NCBI RefSeq assembly: GCF_000832305.1 | Contig: NZ_CP010537.1 | Location: 186,001-250,000, forward strand | Reading direction: 5' to 3' | Source: Cupriavidus basilensis | GTDB lineage: Bacteria; Pseudomonadota; Gammaproteobacteria; Burkholderiales; Burkholderiaceae | Length of the DNA: 64,000 nucleotides | Part shown: piece by piece, positions 1 through 8,450 of the stretch | Layout: each line of letters starts with the position of its first letter | Position numbering within the stretch: position 1 is the first letter of the stretch | Program-made: the position numbers and the translations under genes | Notes under the pieces: generated by a model | Told to the model about the DNA's origin: nothing | The model's input: the letters and a program-made list of their open reading frames with translations, nothing else | Database searches by the model: none

Positions 1-92
1 TGTTCGACATGGCGCAGAAGAACGCCACGGTGATGCCGCGCGACGAAGCGCTGGCGATGCTGGCGCGGGCTACGGCCACAGCCACGGCTTAA
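1..92 (+). CDS. C-terminal end of a truncated gene (unidentified)
   Basis: Reading in the frame that begins at base 3 gives about 29 residues ending in a run of alternating Ala and Thr before a TAA stop at 90-92. The rest of the gene lies to the left of the window. The tail (FDMAQKNATVMPRDEALAML, then Ala/Thr) carries no motif that allows a family call. It is listed only because the open frame runs in from the window edge and ends 43 bases before the convergent TetR gene. The function is unknown. Confidence 0.45.
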   Translation, partial: FDMAQKNATVMPRDEALAMLARATATATA

Positions 93-135
93 GGGAAAGG
101 CATTCGGCGATGCTGATGACCGCCGGATGCGAGGC

Positions 136-873
136 TCAGGTGCGCTTGGCGCGTGCCGGCTTCTTGCGGGCGGCGGGCGCCGCCGCTTCGGCCTCGGCCG
201 GGGCGATACCAGTGCCCGGCACGCAAACCGTGCTTAGCACCGTACGCTGGATCACATCGCGCCAGTGCTCCAGCGCCGGCTTGCTCATCATGGGCTCGCC
301 CAGGAAAGCGCTGAGCGTATGATGATTCGAATTGTAGAAGTAGCCCAGCGACGCGATCACCAGGTAGATATCGCGGGCGAGCACATCGGGCTGGAACAGC
401 CCGGCAGCCTTGCCGCGCGCCAGGATGCCGTCCAGCACCGACAGGGCGTAGCTGGAGATCTCCCTGAGCCGGCTCGACTTCTTGGCGTGCTTGCCCTGGC
501 TCATGTTCTCGCTGGACAGGATGGCGACGAACTCGGGATGATCGAGGTAGTAGGCCCAGACGAAGTCGATCAGCTGGGTCAGCGCGCGCACCGGATCCTC
601 GGGGTCGAGCTTGAGCGCCTGCTCGGCCTCGTTGAGCTGGATGTAGATGGTTTCGAGCACTTCGACGAACAGCTTTTCCTTGCTGCCGAAGTAGTAATAG
701 ATCATCCGGTCGTAGGTCTTGGCCAGCGAGGAGATCTTCTCCACGCGCCCGCCTTCGTAGCCGCGCAAGGCGAAGACCTTGATGGCGGCCTTGAGGATCT
801 TGGCGCGGGTGTCCTGAGCTTGCCGGGCCCGGGTTCCGGCTGCCGCGCTTTTCTTAGCGGTCGGGGTGCTCAT
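136..873 (-). CDS. TetR/AcrR-family transcriptional regulator
   Basis: A 245-residue one-component repressor. The N-terminal helix-turn-helix spans about residues 23-70 (AKILKAAIKVFALRGYEGG, then the recognition-helix end YYYFGSKEKLF), as is typical of TetR proteins. The remainder is an all-helical ligand-binding domain, and a Lys/Arg/Ala-rich basic tail ends the protein. The frame stays open far upstream, but the ATG at 873 begins a protein of normal TetR length. It is divergent from the molybdenum hydroxylase gene, 96 bases away, so that gene and itself are its likely targets. The 8-base palindrome ATACGTAT at 881-888 in the shared spacer is a possible operator core. The ligand is unknown. 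Confidence 0.9.
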   Translation of the reverse strand: MSTPTAKKSAAAGTRARQAQDTRAKILKAAIKVFALRGYEGGRVEKISSLAKTYDRMIYYYFGSKEKLFVEVLETIYIQLNEAEQALKLDPEDPVRALTQLIDFVWAYYLDHPEFVAILSSENMSQGKHAKKSSRLREISSYALSVLDGILARGKAAGLFQPDVLARDIYLVIASLGYFYNSNHHTLSAFLGEPMMSKPALEHWRDVIQRTVLSTVCVPGTGIAPAEAEAAAPAARKKPARAKRT

Positions 874-969
874 ATGTTTGATACGTATTGCTTGTTCGAG
901 GCTGGCAGTATAACGGTCAAGGCGGGCGGCGCCGGAATCCGGCAGTCCGCCAGCGTGCCTACCTGAGAC

Positions 970-3300
970 ATGGAACGAATGGAAACGACACCCGGCTGCG
1001 GACCCCGGTCCACCTCTTTTCCCGCATCGGCGCCGATGTCCCCGGGCGCGCAGCGCGACGCCCTGCTGCAGGCGCGCGGCGTGCTGCTGGTGACGCGCGC
1101 GCCGCAAGCCGCGCCGCGGCCCGCGCCCGGCCAGCCCGGCGCGGCCTCCGACTACATCGCCGCGCAGCCCGACATCTTCGTGGCGGTGCGCGACACCGGC
1201 GAGATCCTGGCCTTCAACGGTCACGTTGACCTGGGCACCGGCATCCGCACGTCGCTCGCGCAGATCGTGGCCGAGGAGCTGGAGGTGCCGGCGGCGCGTG
1301 TGGCGATGACGCTGGGCCATACCGAGGCAACGCCCAACCAGGGCCCCACCATTGCCAGCGCCACCATCCAGATCTCGGCGCTGCCGCTGCGCCGCGCGGC
1401 GGCGCAGGCCATGGCCTGGCTGCGCGAGCGCGCGGCGCAGCGTCTTGGCGTGGCGCCCGAAGCGCTGATCGCAGAGGATGGCCGCCTGCGCTTGCGCGGA
1501 ACAGGCAATGAGAACGCCGAAGGCCTGGCCTACGGCGACCTGCTGGCCGGCGAGCATATCGAGCTGCCCCTGGCTGACGCCATTGCCACCAAGCCGGTCA
1601 GCGAATACCGCGTGGTCGGGCGCGCCGCGCCGCGTGTGGATATTCCCCCCAAAGCCACGGCGCAGCTCACCTTCGTGCACGATGTGCGCGTGCCCGGCAT
1701 GCTGCACGGCCGCGTGGTGCGCCCACCCTACGCCGGGCGCGATAGCGGCGGCTTTGTCGGCACCAGCCTGCGCGGCGTCGACCGCGCGTCGATCCGCGAC
1801 GTGCGCGGTGTCGTCGACGTGGTGGTGCAGGGCGATTTCATCGGCGTGGTGGCGCAGCGCGAGGAGCAGGCCATGCAGGCGGCGCGCCGCCTGCGCGTGG
1901 ACTGGAAGCCGGCGCCGCCGTTGCCCCCGCTCAGCGAGCCGGATGACACCGAGGCCGCGCTGCGCGCCAATCCCGCGACACGCCGCACGCTGGTGGAAGA
2001 GGGCGACGCCCAAGGCGCCTTCGACTCCGCTGACCGGATACTGTCGCGTGGCTACACGTGGCCCTACCAGATGCACGGCTCCATCGGCCCGTCGTGCGCC
2101 GTGGCGGACTACCGCGAAGATGGCCTCACGGTCTGGTCCGGCACGCAAAACCCGCATGTGTTGCGCATCGACCTGGCGCGCCTGACCGGCCTGGATGAAG
2201 GCCGCATCGAGATCGTGCGCATGGAGGCCGCCGGCTGCTATGGCCGCAACTGCGCCGACGACGTTTGCGCCGATGCGGTGCTGCTGTCGCGCGCGGTAGG
2301 CCGCCCGGTGCGGGTGCAACTCAGCCGCGAGCAGGAACATCTCTGGGAGCCCAAGGGCGCGGCACAGCTGATGGACGTGCGCGGCGCCATCGGCCCCGAT
2401 GGCGAATTGCTGGCCTACGATTTCGTCAGCCGCTATCCGTCCAACGATGCGCCCACGCTGGCGCTGCTGCTGACCGGCGTGGTCGACAACGCGCCGCGCA
2501 TGTTGCAGATGGGCGACCGCACCGCGGTGCCGCCTTACCAGTACGCCGCCACGCGCATCGGTTGCGACGACACGCCGGCCATCGTGCGCGCCTCCTGGCT
2601 GCGCGGCGTGTCCGCGCTGCCAAACGTGTTCGCGCACGAGTCCTTTATCGACGAGCTCGCGCATGAGTCCGGCGCCGATCCGCTGGCGTACCGCCTGCGC
2701 CACCTGCCCGATGCGCGCGCAACAGACCTGCTGCGCGCGCTGGCGGCGCATGCCGGCTGGCGCGAAGGCGCGCGCGGCACGCGTGGCCGGCCGGATGCGG
2801 ATGGGCTGCTGCGTGGGCGCGGCGTGGCCTATGCCCGCTATATCCACAGCAAATTCCCGGGCTTCGGCGCTGCCTGGGCCGCCTGGGTGGTGGACCTGAC
2901 GGTCGCGCCCGATACCGGCCAGATCGTGGTGGAGCGGCTGGTGGTGGCGCAAGACACCGGCATGATGGTCAACCCCGACGGCGTGCGCCACCAGGTGCAG
3001 GGCAATGTGGTGCAGGCGCTTGGCCGCGTGCTCAAGGAGCAGGTGCGCTTTGACGCCAACGGCGTGGCCAGTCGCGAATGGGGCAGCTATCCGCTGCTGA
3101 CCTTTACCGAACTGCCGCCCATCGAAGTGCTGCTGATGCCGCGCCAGGAGGAAGCGCCGATGGGCGCGGGCGAATCCGCGTCGCTGCCGGGCGCGCCGGC
3201 CATTGCCAATGCGCTGTTCGATGCCACGGGGGTGCGGCTGCGGCGCGCGCCCTTCACGCCGGAGGCGGTGCTCGCGGCGCTGGCCGGCCAGCCCGCCTGA
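970..3300 (+). CDS. Molybdenum hydroxylase large subunit (xanthine dehydrogenase / nicotinate dehydrogenase subunit B-like)
   Basis: A 776-residue molybdopterin-cytosine-dinucleotide-binding catalytic subunit of the xanthine oxidase family, closest in style to NicB/IorB-type aromatic hydroxylases. Visible signatures include DIFVAVRDTGEILAFNGHVD near residue 68, the GTGIRTSLAQIVAEEL cofactor segment, and near the C terminus GAGESASLPGAPAIANALFD, which carries the catalytic Glu that abstracts the proton during hydroxylation. The family normally hydroxylates N-heterocycles or aldehydes and needs a 2Fe-2S partner subunit. No such gene, and no cytochrome partner, is visible beside it. The start could be the ATG at 970 or at 979. 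It is divergent from a TetR regulator. The substrate is unknown; nicotinate-like heterocycles are only a family-level guess. Confidence 0.85.
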   Translation: MERMETTPGCGPRSTSFPASAPMSPGAQRDALLQARGVLLVTRAPQAAPRPAPGQPGAASDYIAAQPDIFVAVRDTGEILAFNGHVDLGTGIRTSLAQIVAEELEVPAARVAMTLGHTEATPNQGPTIASATIQISALPLRRAAAQAMAWLRERAAQRLGVAPEALIAEDGRLRLRGTGNENAEGLAYGDLLAGEHIELPLADAIATKPVSEYRVVGRAAPRVDIPPKATAQLTFVHDVRVPGMLHGRVVRPPYAGRDSGGFVGTSLRGVDRASIRDVRGVVDVVVQGDFIGVVAQREEQAMQAARRLRVDWKPAPPLPPLSEPDDTEAALRANPATRRTLVEEGDAQGAFDSADRILSRGYTWPYQMHGSIGPSCAVADYREDGLTVWSGTQNPHVLRIDLARLTGLDEGRIEIVRMEAAGCYGRNCADDVCADAVLLSRAVGRPVRVQLSREQEHLWEPKGAAQLMDVRGAIGPDGELLAYDFVSRYPSNDAPTLALLLTGVVDNAPRMLQMGDRTAVPPYQYAATRIGCDDTPAIVRASWLRGVSALPNVFAHESFIDELAHESGADPLAYRLRHLPDARATDLLRALAAHAGWREGARGTRGRPDADGLLRGRGVAYARYIHSKFPGFGAAWAAWVVDLTVAPDTGQIVVERLVVAQDTGMMVNPDGVRHQVQGNVVQALGRVLKEQVRFDANGVASREWGSYPLLTFTELPPIEVLLMPRQEEAPMGAGESASLPGAPAIANALFDATGVRLRRAPFTPEAVLAALAGQPA

Positions 3301-3307
3301 GGCGGGC

Positions 3308-3820
3308 TTACTCTGGCTCGCCGTCCGCTGCGTTGCCGCGCTCGTCGCGCTCGTCGAACTCGCTCATCTTGCGCAACAGGTAGGTGATCGCCACCCGCTC
3401 GGCGGGATTGAGGTCGCCGAAAGTCTGCTCGGAGATCTTGTGCGCGAACGGCACGGTTTGCTCGATCAGCGCATGGCCGGCCGGGGTCACCGTGACCACG
3501 ACCTTGCGGCGGTCGTTGGTATCGTGCGAGACGGCCACCAGCTCGCGCGCCTTGAGGCGCTCGATGATGCCGCGCACGGTGGCCTGGTCGATGGCGGTGG
3601 CCCGCACGATTTCGCTCAGCGAGCACGAGCCGCGCTCGTTGACCGCGCACATCACCACGAACTGCGCCGCGGTCAGCTGCGAGTCGGCAATGGTCTGCTG
3701 GAAGATCGCCACGTGGCGCTGGTAGGCGCGCCGCAGCAGGTGCCCGACTTGCTCGGTGAAATCGTAGTCGGCGGCGGCGGGTTTTTGCGCGGCGGTCTTG
3801 CGCGCGGAGGAGTTGGACAC
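3308..3820 (-). CDS. MarR-family transcriptional regulator
   Basis: A 170-residue winged-helix regulator. Visible features are the dimerisation helices, the DNA-binding helix SLSEIVRATAIDQATVRGII, and the wing with the conserved DTNDRRKVVVTVTPAG motif that marks MarR proteins. The GTG at 3820 is chosen as the start because the only upstream ATG in frame (3994) would overlap the end of dmeF by about 70 bases and adds low-complexity sequence. The gene lies downstream of dmeF on the same strand and is convergent with the molybdenum hydroxylase gene, eight bases apart. Its target is unknown; self-regulation is usual in the family. Confidence 0.85.
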   Translation of the reverse strand: MSNSSARKTAAQKPAAADYDFTEQVGHLLRRAYQRHVAIFQQTIADSQLTAAQFVVMCAVNERGSCSLSEIVRATAIDQATVRGIIERLKARELVAVSHDTNDRRKVVVTVTPAGHALIEQTVPFAHKISEQTFGDLNPAERVAITYLLRKMSEFDERDERGNAADGEPE

Positions 3821-3926
3821 GATGGGCGGTCTGCAGGCATGAGATAAACGTGCCTCGGAGTATACCGAGCGGGGCCGCGCGCGGCGGGTTTTTTGCGCGT
3901 GCACGGCCCCGCACCGTGCAATCCGC

Positions 3927-4907
3927 TCAATCCGCTCGATCCGCGCAGCGGTGGATTTCCACAGTGATATGCACGAGCTCTTCGTGAACTGCAAGGGCGC
4001 TCCTGACGCGCGCTGCCGTCAGCGCAGGGTCGTGAGTCACCAGACTGACAAGGCAGGAGAATGTCTCCTTGCCCACTCGCCAGACATGAAGGTCGGCAAC
4101 ACGGGCACCCTCGTCGCCGGTATCGAAAGCCTGCAACACTTCGCGTACTTCATCCACGACCGGATGGTCCATTTCGCGATCGAGCAGAACGACGCCGGTT
4201 TGTTTCAACAGGCCGAAGGCCCATGCGCCGACCAGCCCGGCGCCAACGATGCCCATGACCGGGTCGAGCCAGCGCCACCCGAGCAGCCAGCCTCCGGCGA
4301 GTGCCAGAATGGCAAGCACCGATGTTGCGGCATCTGCCAGTACATGGACGTATGCCGAGCGCAAATTCAGGTCATGCTGGTGATGGCCGCCATGACCATG
4401 ACCGTGTCCATGTTGGTGCCCATGCTCATGCCCATGTGCGTGGCCATGGGCATGCGCATCGCCCAGTATCAGCGCGCATCCTATATTGACAAGCAGTCCG
4501 ATGACCGTGACTGCCATGGCTTCCTTGTAGTGAATGGCCTGCGGACTGAAGATCCGTTCCACGGACCCGAAGACCATCAAGGCGGCGATGCCGAGAAGAA
4601 AGATCGCGCTGGCGAATCCCGCCAGGATCTCGATCTTCCAGGTGCCGAAGGCGAACCGATGGTCATGCGCGTAGCGCCGCGCCGCCGCATAGGCAAAGGC
4701 GCTCAATCCGATGGCAAGCGCGTGGGAACTCATATGCCACCCGTCAGCCAGCAGCGCCATCGAGTTGAACCAGAGGCCGGCGGCGATTTCCACAACCATC
4801 ATCGCGGCGGTGATCAGCATGACGAGGCGCGTTCCTCGCTCGGCAGCCTTGTTGCCTGAGTCGAATACGTGGGTATGCGTCCACGGGGTGATGTCATGTG
4901 TATGCAT
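3927..4907 (-). CDS. dmeF: DmeF-type cation diffusion facilitator (divalent metal efflux)
   Basis: A 326-residue inner-membrane CDF antiporter that exports divalent metals, chiefly cobalt and nickel in characterised DmeF proteins. It has about six membrane segments. The transport-site residues are visible in ALLADGWHMSSH (around residues 51-62) and HVLADAATS (188-196). A long His-rich cytoplasmic loop occupies residues 152-178, with His alternating with Gly or Ala. The N terminus (MHTHDITPWTHTHVFD) is also His-rich and typical of DmeF. It sits 99 bases downstream of the RcnR-like repressor gene, so the pair forms a dmeRF-type operon. Metal specificity is inferred from family and neighbour, not from the sequence alone. 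Confidence 0.93.
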   Translation of the reverse strand: MHTHDITPWTHTHVFDSGNKAAERGTRLVMLITAAMMVVEIAAGLWFNSMALLADGWHMSSHALAIGLSAFAYAAARRYAHDHRFAFGTWKIEILAGFASAIFLLGIAALMVFGSVERIFSPQAIHYKEAMAVTVIGLLVNIGCALILGDAHAHGHAHGHEHGHQHGHGHGHGGHHQHDLNLRSAYVHVLADAATSVLAILALAGGWLLGWRWLDPVMGIVGAGLVGAWAFGLLKQTGVVLLDREMDHPVVDEVREVLQAFDTGDEGARVADLHVWRVGKETFSCLVSLVTHDPALTAARVRSALAVHEELVHITVEIHRCADRAD

Positions 4908-5006
4908 GGTCGATCTGCTTGGTTGTTGCCCAAGCAGCCGCAGGCTTGAGCAGTTTCGTGACGATTCGAGCGTGAAGCGGGCAATAGGCTGAGTGAGTCA
5001 GGCTGC

Positions 5007-5285
5007 TCATTTGAAGTAGCTGTGCACCACCTCGATGAGCTGCTCCCTGGCGTCGCCTTCGGACTCGCCATGGGCTGGCTCGGCTTCGACAAGGTGCGTG
5101 CGGATGTGGTCTTCCAGTACCACCGCCAGCAGGCCGTTCATGGCTCCACGGCAACTCGTGATTTGCTGCAGCACGTCCACGCAGCCGTGCTCTTGCTCGA
5201 GTGCGCGTTCGATAGCATCAATCTGGCCCCGGATGCGGCGCACCCGGTTCAGCAACTTCTGTTTTTCGCGGATTGTATGGCTCAC
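5007..5285 (-). CDS. dmeR: RcnR/FrmR-family metal-responsive repressor (DmeR-like)
   Basis: A 92-residue all-helical repressor of the CsoR/RcnR class. His3, Cys35, His60 and His64 are all present at the positions used by RcnR to bind Ni(II)/Co(II), so a cobalt/nickel sensor is more likely than a formaldehyde (FrmR) or copper (CsoR) sensor. The start is a GTG at 5285 with an AAGG ribosome-binding site eight bases upstream. It precedes dmeF on the same strand. A G-tract operator-like site lies about 20 bases upstream, so metal binding should release repression of dmeR and dmeF together. Confidence 0.92.
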   Translation of the reverse strand: MSHTIREKQKLLNRVRRIRGQIDAIERALEQEHGCVDVLQQITSCRGAMNGLLAVVLEDHIRTHLVEAEPAHGESEGDAREQLIEVVHSYFK

Positions 5286-5302
5286 GGCATCGCCTTAAAT
5301 AT

Positions 5303-5317
5303 AGTATGGGGGAGTAT
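5303..5317 (-). promoter_or_regulatory. Putative DmeR operator in the dmeRF promoter
   Basis: AGTATGGGGGAGTAT (plus strand) is a five-G tract flanked by AGTAT on both sides, set in AT-rich sequence about 20 bases upstream of dmeR. RcnR-type repressors recognise G-tracts with short AT-rich flanks, so this is the obvious candidate operator. On the minus strand the flanks supply TATACT and TATATT, either of which could be the -10 box. Binding is inferred, not shown. Confidence 0.6.
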
Positions 5318-5614
5318 ATATTCCCTGCCGGGAAAGGGACCATGTCCTTGCAAGCCGCGGGGTCTTGCCCGCTGTCCGGTACCTGGCAAGTCTTCCTGCT
5401 CGTCCTGCCATGAGAAGCGTTGACCACCTGCATCGCCCGCGTGGACAATGGTGCCAGTCGTGCCTTCTGCCAGAACCGAGAGAACTGCCACATGCCTTCT
5501 GCCGTTGCCGTTGCCGTTGCCGTAGCGGTTGCCGCCGCCTGCAGGCTTTCACTGCCGAGGCACCGCTCTCCAGGGCGCCAACCGCGCCAACAGCGAGATT
5601 CGCGGTGACCGGCC
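5318..5614. other. Intergenic region upstream of dmeR, with a GTTGCC hexamer repeat
   Basis: About 300 bases lie between the dmeR promoter and the DUF454 gene. The only ordered structure seen is a short tandem GTTGCC repeat at about 5503-5535. Short open frames here (for example 5420-5608, +) are low-complexity Ala/Val/Arg translations of the repeat and lack a ribosome-binding site, so no gene is called. Confidence 0.5.
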
Positions 5615-6055
5615 GTGGATGACGCCGATACGGCTTCGCCGGTGCCGGGCGCCAACCCGGGCGATCCGCCGCTGCGGCTGGCGCGTACCCGCACGGCACG
5701 CGCGCTGCTGACCGCGCTGGCGTTGCTGAGCCTGGGGGTGGCCATCCTCGGGCTGTTCGTGCCCGGCCTGCCCAGCACCGAGTTCATCCTGCTGTCCGCC
5801 TGGGCCGCGGCCAAGGGGTCGCCGCGCCTGCATGCGTGGCTGCTTGGCCATCGCGTGTTCGGCCCGATGCTCTACAACTGGCACAACGGCCGCATGGTGA
5901 GCCGCCGCGCCAAGTGGAGCGCCACGGCGGCCATGAGCATCTGCGGCGCCGTGCTGCTGTTCGGCATGCATCGGCCCTGGCTGGCCTACGGGGCAATTGC
6001 CTGCATGGCCTGCGTGCTGGCATGGCTGTGGCGCCGGCCCGAGCCGGCGGCCTGA
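5615..6055 (+). CDS. DUF454 (YbaN-like) inner-membrane protein
   Basis: A 146-residue small membrane protein. After an acidic, Pro-rich N terminus there are membrane segments at about residues 30-50, 55-72 and 105-142. The conserved DUF454 core is recognisable as LGLFVPGLPSTEFILLSAW followed by SPRLHAWLLGHRVFGPMLYNW. The role of the family is unknown. The start is a GTG at 5615; no closer ATG exists in frame. It is convergent with the TetR gene that follows, 15 bases away. Confidence 0.8.
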   Translation: MDDADTASPVPGANPGDPPLRLARTRTARALLTALALLSLGVAILGLFVPGLPSTEFILLSAWAAAKGSPRLHAWLLGHRVFGPMLYNWHNGRMVSRRAKWSATAAMSICGAVLLFGMHRPWLAYGAIACMACVLAWLWRRPEPAA

Positions 6056-6070
6056 TGCCGCACCCGCCAG

Positions 6071-6757
6071 TTACGCTGCCTGGGTTTCGCGCGGCCTGGT
6101 CTTCCTTGCAGCCTTTACTGCCTTTACTGCCTTTACCACCTTTACCGGCCACGCCAGCATCGCGGTAGCAGCCAGCGCTTCGAGCGCGGCGCGCGACGCG
6201 CCATCGCGCGCCTGCATCGACATTCCCTGCATGACCGTGTTGAAGAACTTGGCCAGTGCTGGTGCATCCGTGCCGGCGGGTAGTTCGCCGCGCTGGATGC
6301 CCTGCTGGATGCAGGCCTGCAGGGCTTGCTCCTTTTCCTTGCGGCGCTGGCGCAGCGTGTCTTCGATATAGGCGCAGTCGGCCGAGCAACTGGTGCCCGT
6401 CATCAGGAAGCAACCGGCGGGGTTGCCCTTGGCGCTGAACAAGGCGGCTGCGCCGGCGAGCAGGCCGTGCACGGCGTCATGGGCGCTGCCAGCGCCTTGC
6501 AGCGGCGCGTAGAGCAGCGCGCCGTGGGTATCCGCATAGCGGTCCACGGCTTCGTAGAACAATTGCTCCTTGCTGCCGAACGCGGCGTACAGGCTGGGCG
6601 CGGTGATGGCCATGGCCTCGGTGAGCGCGGAGATCGAAGTGGAGCCATAGCCATAGCGCCAGAACAGCGACAGGGCCTGGCCCAGCGCCTCGTCGCGATC
6701 GAACTGCCTGGGCCGCCCGCGGCCCGCACCGGAAACACTCTTTTTCATAGTGGTCAT
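6071..6757 (-). CDS. TetR/AcrR-family transcriptional regulator with a repeat-encoded Lys-rich tail
   Basis: A 228-residue repressor. The helix-turn-helix lies at about residues 18-62 (DEALGQALSLFWRYGYGSTS, then SLYAAFGSKEQLFYEAV). A C-terminal domain follows with a Cys pair in TGTSCSADC, as in the YxaF/LmrA-like branch. The end of the protein reads VKVVKAVKAVKAARK and is encoded by a 9-base tandem repeat at about 6111-6148. The ATG at 6757 follows a GGAAA ribosome-binding site; an alternative is the ATG at 6748. It is divergent from the flavin oxidoreductase gene, and the 16-base palindrome between them is the likely operator. Confidence 0.9.
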   Translation of the reverse strand: MTTMKKSVSGAGRGRPRQFDRDEALGQALSLFWRYGYGSTSISALTEAMAITAPSLYAAFGSKEQLFYEAVDRYADTHGALLYAPLQGAGSAHDAVHGLLAGAAALFSAKGNPAGCFLMTGTSCSADCAYIEDTLRQRRKEKEQALQACIQQGIQRGELPAGTDAPALAKFFNTVMQGMSMQARDGASRAALEALAATAMLAWPVKVVKAVKAVKAARKTRPRETQAA

Positions 6758-6789
6758 TATATTTTTCCGTTGCCAGTGACGCCAGTGGT

Positions 6790-6805
6790 GATTACTATAG
6801 TGATC
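6790..6805. promoter_or_regulatory. Palindromic operator candidate between tetR and the LLM oxidoreductase gene
   Basis: GATTACTATAGTGATC is a near-perfect inverted repeat with only the fourth pair mismatched. It sits in the 81-base spacer between two divergent starts, where a TetR dimer would repress both genes. TAGTGGTCATTATA nearby (6749-6762) resembles a half-site. Confidence 0.55.
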
Positions 6806-6838
6806 GTTCAATAAATTGCTGCGCCGCAGTCGCTCGCC

Positions 6839-7855
6839 ATGATCCCCTATTCCCTGCTTGACCTGTCGCCCATCGTGGAAGGCGGTGACGCCGGCCAGGC
6901 CATGCGCAATTCGCTCGCGCTTGCCCAGCACGCTGAGCGCTTGGGCTACCAGCGGTTCTGGCTGGCCGAGCATCACAATATGCCTGGCATCGCCAGCGCC
7001 GCCACGGCGGTGCTGATTGGCTACGTTGCCAACGGCACGTCCACCATCCGCGTGGGTTCCGGCGGCATCATGCTGCCCAACCATTCGCCGCTGGTGGTGG
7101 CCGAGCAGTTCGGCACGCTGGCCTCGCTGTTTCCCGGCCGTATCGATCTTGGCCTGGGCCGTGCGCCCGGCACCGACCAGTCCACCGCTCGCGCGCTGCG
7201 CCGCAGCGCCACGCAAGACGCCGCCGATGCCTTCCCGCAGGATGTGGAGGAGCTGCAGGCCTACTTTGACGACCCGCGTCCCGGCCAGCGCCTGCGCGCG
7301 GTGCCCGGTGCGGGCCTGAAGGTGCCGCTGTGGCTGCTTGGTTCCAGCTTGTTCAGCGCGCAGTTGTCGGCGGCGATGGGCCTGCCCTTCGCGTTTGCCT
7401 CGCACTTCGCGCCGGGCTTCATGCGCCAGGCGGTGGACTTGTATCGCACGACCTTCCAGCCGTCGGCGCAGCTCTCCAAGCCGCATGTGATGCTGGGGCT
7501 CAACGTGTTCGCGGCGGATTCGGACGCGCAGGCGCGCCGGCTGTTCAGCTCGCTGCAGCAGCAGTTCCTGGCGCTGGTGCGCGGCAGCCCTGGCCCGATC
7601 CGGCCGCCGGTGGACAACATCGAGCTGATGTGGACGCAGACCGAGGCCACGCATATCCGGCGCTCGCTGGCGTGCTCGGTGGTGGGCGATCCGGAAGGCG
7701 TGCGCAACGGCCTGCGCGCCTTCATCGAGGACCTGCGGCCGGATGAGCTGATGCTCACCGCGCAGATCCACGATCACGAGGCCCGCCTGCGCTCCTTCGA
7801 GATCGCGGCGCAGGCCATGCGGGTGGCGGCGTCGCCAGCCAAAGTCATGATCTGA
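6839..7855 (+). CDS. LLM-class flavin-dependent oxidoreductase (luciferase-like)
   Basis: A 338-residue bacterial-luciferase-like monooxygenase of the MsnO8/YhbW branch, a TIM-barrel enzyme using reduced flavin. Family signatures are [20 protein letters not shown] (residues about 40-60), the [20 protein letters not shown] flavin-site strand and [13 protein letters not shown]. The C-terminal [19 protein letters not shown] is also typical. The substrate is unknown. It is transcribed divergently from a TetR regulator that probably controls it. Confidence 0.9.
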   Translation: MIPYSLLDLSPIVEGGDAGQAMRNSLALAQHAERLGYQRFWLAEHHNMPGIASAATAVLIGYVANGTSTIRVGSGGIMLPNHSPLVVAEQFGTLASLFPGRIDLGLGRAPGTDQSTARALRRSATQDAADAFPQDVEELQAYFDDPRPGQRLRAVPGAGLKVPLWLLGSSLFSAQLSAAMGLPFAFASHFAPGFMRQAVDLYRTTFQPSAQLSKPHVMLGLNVFAADSDAQARRLFSSLQQQFLALVRGSPGPIRPPVDNIELMWTQTEATHIRRSLACSVVGDPEGVRNGLRAFIEDLRPDELMLTAQIHDHEARLRSFEIAAQAMRVAASPAKVMI

Positions 7856-7882
7856 CGCGTCGGTCGCGTCGGTCGCGTCGGT
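7856..7882. repeat. Triplicated 9-base tandem repeat (CGCGTCGGT)
   Basis: Three exact copies of CGCGTCGGT follow immediately after the TGA of the flavin oxidoreductase gene, in the short spacer before the convergent GNAT gene. It appears to be a replication-slippage product. No function is evident. Confidence 0.8.
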
Positions 7883-7904
7883 CGTGCCGATGGCGCCGAT
7901 GCGC

Positions 7905-8450
7905 TCAGAGGTGCTTGTAGAAGAACGTGGTCCCGCAGAACTCGCCATCCGGCATCAGCGCGTACTTCGGCACCACGCCGGCGCGCTGCCATCCAGCGCG
8001 CGCGTACAGGCGCTCGGCATCGCCGCCGGTCACCGTGTCGAGCACCAGCACCGACTTGCCCGCCTCGCGCGCGGCATCGTCCAGGGCCGCCAGCAGCCGC
8101 TGCGCTACGCCGCGGCGGCGGGCCTTGCGGTGCACCAGCATCTTGGCCACGTCGGCGCGGTGGGGCTGGTTGTCAGGCATCGACAGGATGATCTGGACGG
8201 TGCCAAGGATCTGCCCTTCGCCGTCCTGCGCGATCAGCAGCACGCGCTCTGCGCGCGCGACGCCATCGGCCACGCCGCGCCAGAACTGCAGGGCCTTCTC
8301 GCGTGGCAGCGGCAGCATGAAACTCACCGACGCGCCCCCTGCCACGCAATCGATCAGCACATCGGCCAGCGCCTCGATGCACGCGGCCGCCTCATCGGCG
8401 CCGACGCGCCGCACGGTGATAGGTTCGGTCATCCCGGGCATCTCGGTCAT
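7905..8450 (-). CDS. GNAT-family N-acetyltransferase
   Basis: A 181-residue acetyltransferase. The acetyl-CoA-binding motif A is visible as VAKMLVHRKARRRGVAQRLL (around residues 98-118), preceded by the beta strands ILGTVQIILSMPDN. The C terminus (RAGWQRAGVVPKYALMPDGE) fits the fold of small-molecule acetyltransferases. Its ATG overlaps the TGA of the XRE-cupin regulator gene by four bases (ATGA), so the two are translationally coupled. That suggests the regulator controls an inducible detoxification or metabolite-modifying enzyme. The substrate is unknown. Confidence 0.9.
   Translation of the reverse strand: MTEMPGMTEPITVRRVGADEAAACIEALADVLIDCVAGGASVSFMLPLPREKALQFWRGVADGVARAERVLLIAQDGEGQILGTVQIILSMPDNQPHRADVAKMLVHRKARRRGVAQRLLAALDDAAREAGKSVLVLDTVTGGDAERLYARAGWQRAGVVPKYALMPDGEFCGTTFFYKHL

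Noticed and set aside
874..2991. Very long minus-strand open frame continuous with the TetR gene (951 residues in all)
   Set aside because: It is the antisense of the molybdenum hydroxylase gene; its translation is His/Arg/Ala-rich and featureless, and the true TetR protein starts at 873.
5420..5608. Short frame containing a run of Ala-Val
   Set aside because: The Ala-Val run is the translation of a GTTGCC tandem repeat, and there is no ribosome-binding site.
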